The notes: generated by a model not told the origin, from the letters alone. Positions 8,122-17,638 are shown, numbered from the stretch's first letter. The stretch: 64,000 bases of DNA from an uncultured Flavobacteriales bacterium (GCA_903825395.1 CAIKAF010000004.1:1-64000); one strand, 5' to 3'. Translations and numbers: made by a program.

Positions 8122-11106
8122 ATGAAAACAAAAGGATTGGTATTGTTATTTTGGATAAGCGCCTTGCTCCGCATAAACGCCCAGTCGCCCATTGCCATGG
8201 GCTCCTCGGCTACCGCAACCATATCGGGAAAGGTCTTTGATCAAATTAGCGGCGAAGAGGTGCTGTTTGCCACGGTTCAATTGCAAGGCAGCCCCATGAT
8301 TACTTCTACCGATATGGACGGACGATTTTTGTTTTCAAAGGTGACATCTGGAACATATTCCCTTGTCATTACAGCTGTAGGCTATCAAAAAGTTAGCTTA
8401 ACCAATCTGGAAGTGGGCCCTGGTTCAACGATTGAAAAAATCATTCCCGTCAAACCGGCCGTAATGGAAATCGAAGAATTTACGATTGAATCAAAAAAAG
8501 TAAACAATACGGAGGGCGCTCTCTTGGCCATGCAAAAAAATGCGGATGCGGTTCAAGATGGAGTATCAAGCCAGGAATTAGGCCGAACCGGAGCCGGAGA
8601 TGCCGGAGCCGCAATGAAATATGTGACCGGCGCCAGTATTGAAGAAAATAAATTTGTTGTGGTTCGTGGATTGGGCGACCGATATTCCGTCACTTCCCTC
8701 AATGGCATCACTACACCAAGCTCAGACCCATACCGCAATTCTACTTCCCTAGATCTCATTCCCTCAGGAATGCTCGACAATATCATTGTTCGAAAAACAT
8801 TTACCCCCGATCAGCCCGGAAACTTCACCGGCGGCAATGTGGACATTACAACGAAATCATTCCCCGAACGCTTCTATTTCAGCTTTGGAACCGGTATCTC
8901 TGTGAACACTCAATCCTCGTTTCAATCCGACTTTTTATCAGAACCCGGCGGCGCGTTGGATTTTCTAGGAATGGACGACGGAACACGAGCCTTACCCGAC
9001 ATTTATAAGGACCCCGCAACCATTGCCCTAATGAACAACAACTTCTACTTAAAAGTGCGTTCATTAAATTCCTCGGCCGGAATTCGAGATACCTTCAATC
9101 AAACTGCTCGAGGGTTACGAAATACATTTGTGCCCATTGAAAAGTTCAGCCCAATGAATCATGCTTTTAATCTGGCTGTCGGAAATGTATTTCAATTCAA
9201 CAACAAGCAAGAATCCAAATTGGGATATTACGTCGGAGCAAACTACGACCGTTCTTATACATACTATTCCAATGCGGTATTGGGCGCCTACCGACTTATG
9301 GATACCGCCTCAACTAAACTGCAAGAGTTTTTTGATTTTACTGACCGCCGTGGACAAGAAACGGTAACCCTAGGCGGCATGGCCTCTCTCACCTTCCGCA
9401 TCAACGCAGGCAATGAAATTTCAGCCAATGCGGTTTACAATCAGTCCGGCGAACAAAACAGCCAAATCAGCAGTGGAAGTGCTCCTCAGATTTTATCTTC
9501 CGCCGATTATGATTTTACCACCATGACCAACATGTATCAACAGCGCTCTATGTTGAATTTACAGTTGAAGGGTCGGCACGCCGGAGGAGGTTCAGGCCGC
9601 TTTGAAGTAGAATGGAATGCCGGACATACGCTAAGCCGCCAAGACCAACCCGACATGAAGCTGTTTGCCTATCAAACAAGCCCAAACGGAACTAATTTCT
9701 TGGACAATGGCTCTTTTGATGATCCCTTCCATTATTATCGAAATTTAGAAGACCAGGCATGGCAAGGAAAGGTAGATTTCTCGGTACGAATCGGTAAAAA
9801 CGCGGCCAATAAAATTAAAGTAGGCGGCAATCTAATGCACAAAGACAGAAACTTCAGCGAACAACGCTTTCAAATATCCTGGAATAGCGGAAATGGAAAT
9901 TATGTAGACCCAACTAATCTGTATTATTCCCCTCAGGTCGTTCGCTTAGATGCCGACCCTACCCGTGAATTTTCAGCCTTTTTTAACCCCCTTAATTTTG
10001 GCATTGTAGATACCTTGGTCGGGAATCAATATCCCCAAGGTGGCCGCTATATTCATAGTAATTTTATTACCAACCAGTCTAGAGCCACCAATGCCTACTC
10101 TGGGTATGAAACCATTTCTGCCGTCTACGCCATGCTGAATTACGAATGGAAACGTTGGAAATTCATCGCAGGAATCCGCGCCGAACATTCGAACATGTTT
10201 GTGAAAAGCCAAGATTCAACCATTGCTGAAGGCCAAATCCAAAAATGGAATGCCTTGCCCGCCGCCAGTGTTGTCTTTAAAATCAACGATGATATGAATC
10301 TGAGGGCCGCCATAAGTCAAACCCTAGCCCGACCCAATTTGCGCGAATTGGCTCCTTTTGTAGCCTACGATATGATTGGAGCCCCCGCATTCAACGGAAA
10401 CCCCGATTTAAAAATGACCGACATCCTGAATTTGGATCTACGGTACGAATACTACTTCAATCCCGGCGAAATGATCGCATTCAGCGCCTATGGAAAACAA
10501 TTTACCAACCCCATTGTACGCAGCTTTAATCCAACAACCGGTTCTTCAACGGGAGAATTTAAATTCACCAATGTTCCCAGCGCCCGAGTAGGCGGTTTTG
10601 AAGTGGATTTCCGATCTAAATTGGGCAGCTTATTCAAATCCAAATGGGCCGACAACATCAAGTTTGGAGTAAATGCCTCTTTAATATTTTCTGAGGCCGA
10701 CATCGATAGCCTAGAACTTTCATCTATTCTATCGGTGAATCCCGATTTCGGTACTACCCGCCCCTTCCAAGGCCAATCTCCTTATCTATTCAACGCCTCG
10801 CTAGGCTACCTGCCCCCAGCCCTACGCATGGAAGCGACCTTGAGCCTGAATGTTTTTGGAACGCGCTTATCTGAAAACAGCCAAGCCGGAACTCCTGATA
10901 TTTATGAGGTGGCACGTCCCATGCTCAATGCAACCTTTACCAAATGGCTGGGCAAGGACGATAAACTGGCCTTGAAATTCATGGTTCAAAACCTAACGAA
11001 TGCCAACTTTCGACGCGTGCAATCCTACAAAGACCAAGAGTTTGTGGTTTCCGATTACCAGTTGGGACAAACGTTCAGTTTTTCGTTGACCTATCAGATT
11101 CGATAG
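8122..11106 (+). CDS. TonB-dependent receptor, carboxypeptidase-like N-terminal domain
   Basis: Outer-membrane active transporter, 994 residues. Signal peptide (residues ~1-20), a carboxypeptidase regulatory-like beta-sandwich (ISGKVFDQISGEEV to about residue 115), a plug domain with KFVVVRGLGDRYSV and GGNVDITTKSFPE, then a long beta-barrel ending in an aromatic-rich strand (FSFSLTYQIR). It follows the T9SS beta-helix protein after a short gap with a terminator. Such pairing suggests a surface binder feeding the receptor. There is no SusD-like gene, so this is not a classic glycan-utilisation locus. Substrate unknown. Confidence 0.92.
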   Translation: MKTKGLVLLFWISALLRINAQSPIAMGSSATATISGKVFDQISGEEVLFATVQLQGSPMITSTDMDGRFLFSKVTSGTYSLVITAVGYQKVSLTNLEVGPGSTIEKIIPVKPAVMEIEEFTIESKKVNNTEGALLAMQKNADAVQDGVSSQELGRTGAGDAGAAMKYVTGASIEENKFVVVRGLGDRYSVTSLNGITTPSSDPYRNSTSLDLIPSGMLDNIIVRKTFTPDQPGNFTGGNVDITTKSFPERFYFSFGTGISVNTQSSFQSDFLSEPGGALDFLGMDDGTRALPDIYKDPATIALMNNNFYLKVRSLNSSAGIRDTFNQTARGLRNTFVPIEKFSPMNHAFNLAVGNVFQFNNKQESKLGYYVGANYDRSYTYYSNAVLGAYRLMDTASTKLQEFFDFTDRRGQETVTLGGMASLTFRINAGNEISANAVYNQSGEQNSQISSGSAPQILSSADYDFTTMTNMYQQRSMLNLQLKGRHAGGGSGRFEVEWNAGHTLSRQDQPDMKLFAYQTSPNGTNFLDNGSFDDPFHYYRNLEDQAWQGKVDFSVRIGKNAANKIKVGGNLMHKDRNFSEQRFQISWNSGNGNYVDPTNLYYSPQVVRLDADPTREFSAFFNPLNFGIVDTLVGNQYPQGGRYIHSNFITNQSRATNAYSGYETISAVYAMLNYEWKRWKFIAGIRAEHSNMFVKSQDSTIAEGQIQKWNALPAASVVFKINDDMNLRAAISQTLARPNLRELAPFVAYDMIGAPAFNGNPDLKMTDILNLDLRYEYYFNPGEMIAFSAYGKQFTNPIVRSFNPTTGSSTGEFKFTNVPSARVGGFEVDFRSKLGSLFKSKWADNIKFGVNASLIFSEADIDSLELSSILSVNPDFGTTRPFQGQSPYLFNASLGYLPPALRMEATLSLNVFGTRLSENSQAGTPDIYEVARPMLNATFTKWLGKDDKLALKFMVQNLTNANFRRVQSYKDQEFVVSDYQLGQTFSFSLTYQIR

Positions 11107-11144
11107 TCCATAGTGGTTTGCTTGGCGTTAGCCCGTCGATGACC

Positions 11145-11152
11145 TACCTTTG
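11145..11152 (+). promoter_or_regulatory. -7 box 4 bases before an ATG
   Basis: TACCTTTG ends 4 bases before the ATG at 11157. It overlaps the 5' extension of the open frame that begins at 11118, so the ATG at 11157 is the likely start and the mRNA may be leaderless. Confidence 0.5.
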
Positions 11153-11156
11153 CAGC

Positions 11157-13619
11157 ATGAAGGCAAAGGCCCTGTTATTACTTACGCTTTTCTATTTCCC
11201 CTTAAAAGCTCAAACGCCGAGCTCCGGCGAAATCCTCCTACAACTTCAACGCCTCTCAAACCCCCAACGCGCCCTATACCTCGCCGCACACCCCGACGAC
11301 GAAAATACCCGACTCATCGCCTGGCTCGCCAACCATAAAAAGGCTGAAACAGCCTACCTCAGCTTAACCCGAGGCGATGGAGGACAAAACCTGATCGGAG
11401 CTGAATTGGGCGACGCCCTCGGACTCATTCGCAGTCATGAATTGGTCGAAGCCCGACGCATCGATGCCGGAATGCAATTCTTTTCCCGAGCCCGAGATTT
11501 CGGATACTCCAAATCCTACCAAGAAACGGAATCCATCTGGAACCGCGATTCCGTGCTGGCCGATATGGTCAAGGTGCTACGCAGCTTCCGACCTCAGGTG
11601 GTGATTACACGATTCAGCCCTAAACCCGGCGGCACCCACGGACACCATACCTCTTCCGCTCGCCTAGGGCTACAAGCCGTTCAGCTGGCCGCACAAAAAT
11701 CCTACCGACCTGATTTGGGCCCCGCATGGCAGGTCTTCCGAACCCTCTGGAATACCTCTTGGTGGTTCTTCCAATCCAACCCCTCCGCCCTTCAGGCCGA
11801 TTCGTTTTCCTCGGTCTTCGTCGGCCATTACATCCCCGAACGGGGCATGACAATCCAAGAAATTGCCGCCCTCGCCAGAAGCCAACACAAAAGCCAAGGA
11901 TTCGGAACCATGCCCGCTATGCTTGATACCCTAGAATACTTTCAAGTGTTGCAAGGCCCTGCTTTTCAAACCGATCCCCTAGATTTACTGCCCAATCAGC
12001 TTAGTAATTGCTCCGGCGGAGAACCCGCTCAAGCCATCCTTGATTCCATTATTGCTGGGTTCAATCCCCGGGAGCCGCATCTGCACGTTCCCGCCTTATT
12101 CCGATTCAGAGCGGCTTTAACCAAACTGGCCGATACCAGCATGGCCCGGCAAAAGAAACAAGCCACAGAAAGGCTCATTCAACATTGCCTGGGAATTCGA
12201 CTTCAAGCCCTGGCCTCTCAACCCATTGCCGCCATAGGCGATACCTTGGAGTTTTCTTTGGATTATGGACAAGGACTGCCCGCCGACGTCCGCATAACCA
12301 ATATACAATGGTTGGGGAAAGGCTGGCAAATCATTCCCGGAAAATACGCCCCATTGGGATTCCCTCTTCAGCCCCGCGGCCGCTACTCGGTTAAAGCCAA
12401 AGCAAACTCTTCCGCAGGCCTAGCTCAACCCTATTGGCTTCAAACTCCGGGTACCGAAGGCGCGTTTTTTGCTTCATCGCCCCAGCATACGCAAGCTGTT
12501 GGACAATTTGAGCCTGAATGCCGCATTCAACTTTCTTGGAACGGTCAAACATGGCACCAATCCCTCCCCCTAATTTTCGTTTCAAAAGATCCCGTCAAAG
12601 GCGAACAACAAGAAGCCTTCCGTTTGCTGCCCCAAGTTACCTTAAACCCCGGCCGTCCCGCCGCCATTGCTCTGACCAACGAAGCGGTGGATATGCCCGT
12701 CTTGGTAAAAAACCACAGCAGCCAACCCTGCAGCGGTCAGCTCCGCCTCGCTTCCGATTCGCATTGGACCATTCAACCAAACTCTACCCGCATTAATTTG
12801 CCGGCCGGCAGCAGCACTTCCCTGAACCTGAAGCTATTCCCCCGAAAGTTTGACGGTAAAAAGTCCAGCTTACAGCTTCAATTTGTCAGCGACAATGGGC
12901 AGGTTTTCCAACGGCAATGGATCGACAGCCGCTACGACCACATTGGTCACCTGGGCATTTTACCCGAAGCTAACCTGCCGGCTTTGGCCATGCCCGCCAC
13001 GGCTCAGCCCCGCCGCATTGCTTTTTTACCCGGGGCCGGCGAAGCCACGCCCGATTTGCTGCTGGGTGCTGGGCTTGATGTCCGAGTTATTACTGAAAAC
13101 GAATTTTTGACGGCAGAGCTCAACGCGGACGTGCTCCTGCTGGGTATCCGAGCCTTAAACATCAGCGCTAAACCCGAGGCGCTAAAGCAACGGCTGTTGG
13201 AGTTTGCACAGCAGGGCGGGCATGTTATTGTGCAGTACATTACCGTTTCAGGACTCGCCAACAAAGAAATTCTGCCCGGCTTAACGCTGGGCAGGCAACG
13301 CATCACCGATGAAAATGCAGCATTAATACCGCAAGCGACGGAACACATCTGCTTAAAAACGCCGTTGGTTCTCACAGAGGCAAGCTGGAAAGGCTGGGTA
13401 CAGGAGCGGGGGCTCTATTTTGCCGAATCCTGGTCCAGCGATTGGCTTCCCGTTCTTCAAGGCGCAGACCCCGGCGAACCGCAGCAATCCGGCATGCTCT
13501 TAATCCGCCCGTACGGCAAAGGAAAGCTCGTGTACACCGGCCTTTCCTTCTTCCGGCAACTCCCCGCAGCCGTCCCCGGCGCCTACGCCCTTCTCTTCAA
13601 TTTACTGCATCTGCCATAG
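11157..13619 (+). CDS. Secreted PIG-L (LmbE-like) family deacetylase
   Basis: 820 residues. A signal peptide (MKAKALLLLTLFYFPLKAQ) precedes a PIG-L/LmbE metal-dependent N-deacetylase domain: AHPDDE at residues 44-49 and the second metal motif HGHHTSS about 120 residues later. The remaining ~550 residues hold beta-rich segments and a final domain resembling a glutamine-amidotransferase-like fold (ADVLLLGIRALN, GGHVIVQY, GKGKLVYTGLSFFRQLP). Probable periplasmic or surface deacetylation of an N-acetylated sugar or conjugate; substrate not deducible. The start is supported by a TACCTTTG box. The 3' part is distinctly richer in GC. Confidence 0.85.
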   Translation: MKAKALLLLTLFYFPLKAQTPSSGEILLQLQRLSNPQRALYLAAHPDDENTRLIAWLANHKKAETAYLSLTRGDGGQNLIGAELGDALGLIRSHELVEARRIDAGMQFFSRARDFGYSKSYQETESIWNRDSVLADMVKVLRSFRPQVVITRFSPKPGGTHGHHTSSARLGLQAVQLAAQKSYRPDLGPAWQVFRTLWNTSWWFFQSNPSALQADSFSSVFVGHYIPERGMTIQEIAALARSQHKSQGFGTMPAMLDTLEYFQVLQGPAFQTDPLDLLPNQLSNCSGGEPAQAILDSIIAGFNPREPHLHVPALFRFRAALTKLADTSMARQKKQATERLIQHCLGIRLQALASQPIAAIGDTLEFSLDYGQGLPADVRITNIQWLGKGWQIIPGKYAPLGFPLQPRGRYSVKAKANSSAGLAQPYWLQTPGTEGAFFASSPQHTQAVGQFEPECRIQLSWNGQTWHQSLPLIFVSKDPVKGEQQEAFRLLPQVTLNPGRPAAIALTNEAVDMPVLVKNHSSQPCSGQLRLASDSHWTIQPNSTRINLPAGSSTSLNLKLFPRKFDGKKSSLQLQFVSDNGQVFQRQWIDSRYDHIGHLGILPEANLPALAMPATAQPRRIAFLPGAGEATPDLLLGAGLDVRVITENEFLTAELNADVLLLGIRALNISAKPEALKQRLLEFAQQGGHVIVQYITVSGLANKEILPGLTLGRQRITDENAALIPQATEHICLKTPLVLTEASWKGWVQERGLYFAESWSSDWLPVLQGADPGEPQQSGMLLIRPYGKGKLVYTGLSFFRQLPAAVPGAYALLFNLLHLP

Positions 13620-13635
13620 GTTTTGCTCCTTTTTT

Positions 13636-13783
13636 GGGGGGCGGCAACCGGGCTTTCCGGGCTACTCCGCGGCCAAAAGCGGGCCGGGCAGGGCCAGCGC
13701 AGTAGCTCCTCACGTCGCTCTGCCCTGGCCCGCCCGGCAACCGCTTTCGGCCTTGCGGGGTAGCCTCGTCAATCCCTGCCGCA
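13636..13783 (-). repeat. Large palindromic intergenic repeat, copy B
   Basis: On the minus strand it starts GCGGCAGGGATTGA and ends TGCCGCCCC. GGCTACCCCGC at one side pairs with GCGGAGTAGCC at the other. A long inner arm (GGCCGAAAGCGG with CCGCTTTTGGCC) surrounds a central part containing GAGCGACGTGAGGAGC. It lies between convergent genes (PIG-L deacetylase and uppP). Confidence 0.8.
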
Positions 13784-13882
13784 AGCGGAGTTGTACCTAT
13801 CAATCAACCTAAATTCATCTGAATGGCCGGAATGGCCCCTTTCAAGACCAAAATCCCTCTGCCAAACCAAAGCGCAGCGGCT

Positions 13883-14665
13883 CTAGCCCATCGAATAATA
13901 AATCACCAACGAGCCCACAGCAATCCGATACCAACCAAACCAATAAAAACCGTATTTGGTTAAGTATTGAATAAACCCCCGAATGGCCAAAGCGGCCACC
14001 AAAAAGGCAATGATGCTTCCAACCAACAACAAGGTCAGATTGCTGGCATTAAACAGTTCCGGATGCTCCCCCCACAAATCCCAAGTGCTTTTCGCCGTGG
14101 CCCCAAACATGGTGGGCACCGCCAAAAAAAATGAAAATTCTGCAGCTTGCTTTCTTCCAAACCCCTGCGTTAATCCCCCAATAATGGTGGCAGCCGAACG
14201 GCTGACCCCCGGAACCATAGCCAATACCTGAAAGCAACCAATGATAAACGCCTTGACCGATGACATGTTTTTCGCAGGCTCCTCGGATGTTTTTAAAAAC
14301 CACTTGTCCACATTAACCAATACAAATCCTCCCAGCAACAGCATACAGCCAATGATAAATGTAGATTCTAAAAACTCATCAATCAGACTTTTAAACAACA
14401 CCCCAAACACCACCGCAGGAAAAAAGGCCAGCATTAAATTCCGATAAAAAGGAATTGGATTTGATGTCAAAAACCGCTTTCGGTACAACACCAAAACCGA
14501 TAAAATAGCGCCCAGCTGAATGGCTATTTCAAACAGCTTTACCCAGGAATCCTCGTGAATTCCCATGGCAGCAGAAACCAAAACCATGTGGCCTGTGGAA
14601 GATACCGGCAAAAACTCAGTTAGCCCCTCAACAATAGCAATTACAATAGCTTGCCAAAGTTCCAT
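13883..14665 (-). CDS. uppP: Undecaprenyl-diphosphatase (UppP/BacA)
   Basis: Integral-membrane phosphatase that recycles undecaprenyl diphosphate to the monophosphate for peptidoglycan and O-antigen assembly. 260 residues with about eight membrane spans. The signature GLTEFLPVSSTGH (residues ~14-26) and the second active-site motif VPGVSRSAATI are intact. The start is 3 bases after the DUF3098 gene, and ftsX is further upstream; the trio ftsX-DUF3098-uppP is a recurrent Bacteroidota arrangement linking division and wall synthesis. Confidence 0.95.
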   Translation of the reverse strand: MELWQAIVIAIVEGLTEFLPVSSTGHMVLVSAAMGIHEDSWVKLFEIAIQLGAILSVLVLYRKRFLTSNPIPFYRNLMLAFFPAVVFGVLFKSLIDEFLESTFIIGCMLLLGGFVLVNVDKWFLKTSEEPAKNMSSVKAFIIGCFQVLAMVPGVSRSAATIIGGLTQGFGRKQAAEFSFFLAVPTMFGATAKSTWDLWGEHPELFNASNLTLLLVGSIIAFLVAALAIRGFIQYLTKYGFYWFGWYRIAVGSLVIYYSMG

Positions 14666-14668
14666 GCA

Positions 14669-14911
14669 TTAGTTTTTGAACCGCTTCATGATTCCAAAAC
14701 CAAAAACGGTAAATCCGGCTAAGATCAATAAGGGTGCTACCGTTAACCGCTGTGAACTGAAAAGGTCCTCGCTAAATTCGTTGGGATTGTCCGTTCCTCC
14801 GCCACTCAAGGCAATAAAACCCCCAATCAGCATAGCAATCCCAAGCAACATCAACACATAATTCATTCTGTGAAAATTCAGACCTGTAGGAGCTTCTTTG
14901 GATGTTGACAT
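14669..14911 (-). CDS. DUF3098 small membrane protein
   Basis: 80 residues with two hydrophobic segments (YVLMLLGIAMLIGGFIAL; LTVAPLLILAGFTVFGFGI) joined by a loop with GGGTDNPNEF, the pattern of DUF3098. Function unknown; always seen by me next to ftsX and uppP in Bacteroidota, so a role near the division or wall machinery is inferred. Its own TATCTTTG box lies upstream at 14937-14944. Confidence 0.85.
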   Translation of the reverse strand: MSTSKEAPTGLNFHRMNYVLMLLGIAMLIGGFIALSGGGTDNPNEFSEDLFSSQRLTVAPLLILAGFTVFGFGIMKRFKN

Positions 14912-14936
14912 AGCGTTAAATTCAAAAGGTTGAGTT

Positions 14937-14944
14937 CAAAGATA
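14937..14944 (-). promoter_or_regulatory. -7 box for DUF3098-uppP
   Basis: The minus strand reads TATCTTTG, 25 bases before the ATG at 14911. It suggests that DUF3098-uppP can be transcribed separately from ftsX. Confidence 0.4.
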
Positions 14945-14955
14945 ACCCAATCTTA

Positions 14956-15840
14956 TTAAAGGTGAATGCGGTTTGCCGACAAGCGAAGGAATTTTCGCAC
15001 CGCCATCCAAGTGCTAAACCAAGTCGATGCAAAAGAAAGCAGGGCAATAAGCCCACTCAATACGGCTAAGCCCTGAAAAAAAACAGGGTCATTCAGCTCT
15101 GGAGCATGCTGCAATAAATACAAGGCGGCCAACCAGGTTAAAGCAATTCCCAACAACGAGGAAACCAAGCCCTGCCACCAACCGGCCAATAGAAATGGCT
15201 TGCGGATGAACGAGGATGTGGCTCCTACCAACTGCATGGTACGAATCAAATGCCTACGGCTATAAATGCTCAAACGAATGGTATTGTTAATTAAAAACAA
15301 CATGATTAGGGTTAAAATTGCAAGTATACCACCCAAAACCCAACCTGCCAACTGCAAATTTTGGCGCACCTGCTCCCAACTGAACGGATCGCTTTCCAAT
15401 GCCGAAATTTGCTTTGGCCAGCCCTGAATTAAGGCCTTCTCAATGCGGGGCAACGAATCCGCATGCACGTATTCGGCCTTTAATCCCAATTCTATCAGGT
15501 GCGGAAATGGATTCACCTCCAACACCTCACGCACATCGTCCTGATAAAATTCCAAATACTCCTGGGCGGCAGCTTCCGGACTAATATGCTTAGCTTCCCG
15601 CACAAACGGTTGGGTTTTTATCCCTTTTAACAGCGCCGATATGCTTCCCGCCTCTATATCATCCGCCAAAACAAGTTGAATGGTAAATTGCTGCTTGGCC
15701 ACAATGCTTAAGCGATGGCCCACCAAAAACAACAAGCCCAAAGCACCTAAAACCATCATAACCAAGGTTACAGAAACCACCGTGGTAAACTGCGCAAATT
15801 GAATGCGACGCTTCGATTTTTTTAGTTCTTCTCCTGCCAT
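14956..15840 (-). CDS. ftsX: Cell division protein FtsX
   Basis: Membrane subunit of the FtsEX ABC-type complex that controls septal peptidoglycan hydrolysis. 294 residues: one N-terminal span after a basic segment (KKSKRRI), a periplasmic domain (residues ~50-170), then three C-terminal spans with the FtsX-like core (NNTIRLSIYSRRHLIRTMQLVGATSSFIRKPFLLAGW). ftsE is not in the window. First gene of the ftsX-DUF3098-uppP group. A near-consensus box lies 4 bases before the ATG. Confidence 0.93.
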   Translation of the reverse strand: MAGEELKKSKRRIQFAQFTTVVSVTLVMMVLGALGLLFLVGHRLSIVAKQQFTIQLVLADDIEAGSISALLKGIKTQPFVREAKHISPEAAAQEYLEFYQDDVREVLEVNPFPHLIELGLKAEYVHADSLPRIEKALIQGWPKQISALESDPFSWEQVRQNLQLAGWVLGGILAILTLIMLFLINNTIRLSIYSRRHLIRTMQLVGATSSFIRKPFLLAGWWQGLVSSLLGIALTWLAALYLLQHAPELNDPVFFQGLAVLSGLIALLSFASTWFSTWMAVRKFLRLSANRIHL

Positions 15841-15844
15841 AGTT

Positions 15845-15852
15845 CAAAGGTC
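15845..15852 (-). promoter_or_regulatory. Near-consensus -7 box 4 bases before ftsX
   Basis: The minus strand reads GACCTTTG, one mismatch to TAnnTTTG, then 4 bases and the ATG. Same geometry as several other genes here. Confidence 0.3.
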
Positions 15853-15894
15853 TGCTCTAGTTTCCATTTCTGCAAGACCATCAAGGTTTCCCAA

Positions 15895-15912
15895 TTAACA
15901 ACGGGTTGTTAA
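15895..15912. promoter_or_regulatory. Perfect 8-bp palindrome upstream of ftsX
   Basis: TTAACAAC (15895-15902), GG, GTTGTTAA (15905-15912). It lies about 55 bases upstream of ftsX and 60 bases after the dehydrogenase gene. It could be an operator; there is no T-run on either side, so a terminator is unlikely. Confidence 0.3.
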
Positions 15913-15970
15913 CGCACAATTTTCAAATCTATTGAATGCCCTTTCTGACGAATACAGCGGGCATCCAGAC

Positions 15971-17011
15971 TTAAATGTCCCCCAAATTCCACACCAAAGC
16001 CAATTTGCCCTGCCGCTCACCACGGGCAAAGGCCAACATGGTTGACTCAAAATCGGCTACAGAAACTGCCGTGGCCAAGGGCGGACGCAAATACCCATTT
16101 TGGGCGCGCTCAGCCATGGTTTTAAGTCCCTTCAACAGCAATTCTGGACGCTCACGGCCTACATGCAGCATGTTGAGCGTAGCGATGGAACGCGATGCCA
16201 GAAGCATAGTGATTGGATTGTAAATCCCCGAATTCCAAATCATTAAAGCATCACGAATCAAGGATTTACGGCCTGAGCGAACGGCGGCACCATACGACAA
16301 CAGCACTCCGCCCGGCCGCAAGCGCTTGTATCCCTGAGCCAAATGAAGTCCGGCCAAGGGGTCGAAAATTCGGTCAAACTTTTGGTCGGCAGAAATCTGG
16401 GTCCACCAAGGCTGTTCTGACCTGTTCAAAACAGCAACCTGCCCCGGAAATTCTTCCGACAAAGCCTGAAGTTTTTCGGGGTTTCGACTGCTAAACCAAA
16501 CTCGGGCACCCTGTTGTATCGAGTGTTCCATTAAAGCCCGACCAACGGCACCGGCGGCAGAGTGCACCAAAACCTGATCGCCGGGCTGAACACTTGTCAG
16601 AACCTCCGACAAATACCAGGCGGTCACATAGGCTGTAACCAAGGCACAAGCTTGCGGGGAAGAAAGCTGGGTTGGAGCCATTACCACCTGCGATGCAGGA
16701 AGGTCAATCATGGAGGAAAATCCGCCGAAAGGCGTAAAGGCCATGATGCGTTGATGCAGCATTTCAGCCGAAACTCCTTCTCCTATGGCCTGAATGCTTC
16801 CCACAACCTCGTAACCGGGAACAAAAGGGGTTTTGGGAGCGTCCCCATACAACCCTTGCATCATCAAGGCATCGGCGAAATTAATGCCCGAGGCTTCAAC
16901 CGCAACGCGCACATACCCGGGAGCAGGCAAAGGGGGTAGCATTCCGGTATTCAATTCCCAAACAGGCAAGGCTGTGTCTGCCTGCACCAAACACCATTGT
17001 TTCATTTCCAT
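15971..17011 (-). CDS. Medium-chain dehydrogenase/reductase, quinone oxidoreductase-like
   Basis: 346-residue MDR-family oxidoreductase with a GroES-like N-terminal domain (ASGINFADALMMQGLY, VPGYEVVGSI) and a Rossmann domain (VHSAAGAVGRALM, near residues 150-160). No structural-zinc Cys cluster is visible, consistent with the zinc-independent quinone reductase/VAT-1-like branch. It probably uses NADPH to reduce an enone or quinone; substrate unknown. It starts with ATG GAA ATG, preceded by CACCTTTG and 4 bases. Confidence 0.8.
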   Translation of the reverse strand: MEMKQWCLVQADTALPVWELNTGMLPPLPAPGYVRVAVEASGINFADALMMQGLYGDAPKTPFVPGYEVVGSIQAIGEGVSAEMLHQRIMAFTPFGGFSSMIDLPASQVVMAPTQLSSPQACALVTAYVTAWYLSEVLTSVQPGDQVLVHSAAGAVGRALMEHSIQQGARVWFSSRNPEKLQALSEEFPGQVAVLNRSEQPWWTQISADQKFDRIFDPLAGLHLAQGYKRLRPGGVLLSYGAAVRSGRKSLIRDALMIWNSGIYNPITMLLASRSIATLNMLHVGRERPELLLKGLKTMAERAQNGYLRPPLATAVSVADFESTMLAFARGERQGKLALVWNLGDI

Positions 17012-17015
17012 GCTT

Positions 17016-17023
17016 CAAAGGTG
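17016..17023 (-). promoter_or_regulatory. Near-consensus -7 box 4 bases before the dehydrogenase ATG
   Basis: The minus strand reads CACCTTTG, then AAGC and the ATG at 17011. One mismatch to TAnnTTTG. Confidence 0.3.
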
Positions 17024-17145
17024 TTGAAAAATTAGGGATTTGATACCAAGGCCAGCCCCGCTACCAATACCTTTGACAACCCATACATCAGCACATTAAC
17101 ACCTTTTTTGCATGAATAGGCCATGCAAAACGAAATTCATTGCTG

Positions 17146-17153
17146 TACCTTTG
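17146..17153 (+). promoter_or_regulatory. -7 box for the DUF1573 gene
   Basis: TACCTTTG lies 12 bases before the ATG at 17166, inside the longer open frame that begins at 17112. It supports the later start. Confidence 0.45.
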
Positions 17154-17165
17154 AAAAAAAAGACC

Positions 17166-17576
17166 ATGAAAACGCTATTGACTTTACTTTTTCCTGCCCT
17201 GTTGAGTGTAAGTACTGCCGTTGCTCAAATGGAACTGGGTCCGAAATTTGATGCCAAAGAAATGGAAGTGGACTTTAATTCGGTAAAAACCGGAGGCAAG
17301 CACGATGCGGTTTTTGTTTACAAAAATGCCGGCAATCAGCCCCTGTTGATTACACAAGCCGAAGGTTCTTGTGGCTGTACTGTTCCTGATTATCCAAAAG
17401 GCCCCTTGAAACCCGGTGGAACCGGTCAGATTAAAATCACCTATGATGCCAAAGCAAAAGGCCCTTTCAATAAGACGGTTACCTTAACCACCAATGAAGT
17501 AGAGGGAAAAAACAGCGATGGGCAAACCATTTATAAAAAACACGTCATTCAGGTCAGCGGAAACGTGGTAGATTAA
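17166..17576 (+). CDS. DUF1573 secreted protein
   Basis: 136 residues: a signal peptide (MKTLLTLLFPALLSVSTAVAQ) and one immunoglobulin-like DUF1573 domain with VDFNSVKTGGKHDAVF, the conserved GSCGCTVPDYPKGPLKPG and an ITYDAKAKGPFNK strand. Such proteins are abundant in Bacteroidota and probably periplasmic or surface-exposed; function not established. The ATG at 17166 is preferred because the longer reading would put a charged stretch before the signal peptide. Confidence 0.87.
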   Translation: MKTLLTLLFPALLSVSTAVAQMELGPKFDAKEMEVDFNSVKTGGKHDAVFVYKNAGNQPLLITQAEGSCGCTVPDYPKGPLKPGGTGQIKITYDAKAKGPFNKTVTLTTNEVEGKNSDGQTIYKKHVIQVSGNVVD

Positions 17577-17610
17577 GCCGGGTTGCCGTTCAGCATTGCG
17601 GCAGAATACC

Positions 17611-17618
17611 TACTTTTG
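17611..17618 (+). promoter_or_regulatory. -7 box for the aminotransferase
   Basis: TACTTTTG matches TAnnTTTG, 20 bases before the ATG at 17639. Confidence 0.4.
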
Positions 17619-17638
17619 ATGCCTAATCTAAACATGCT

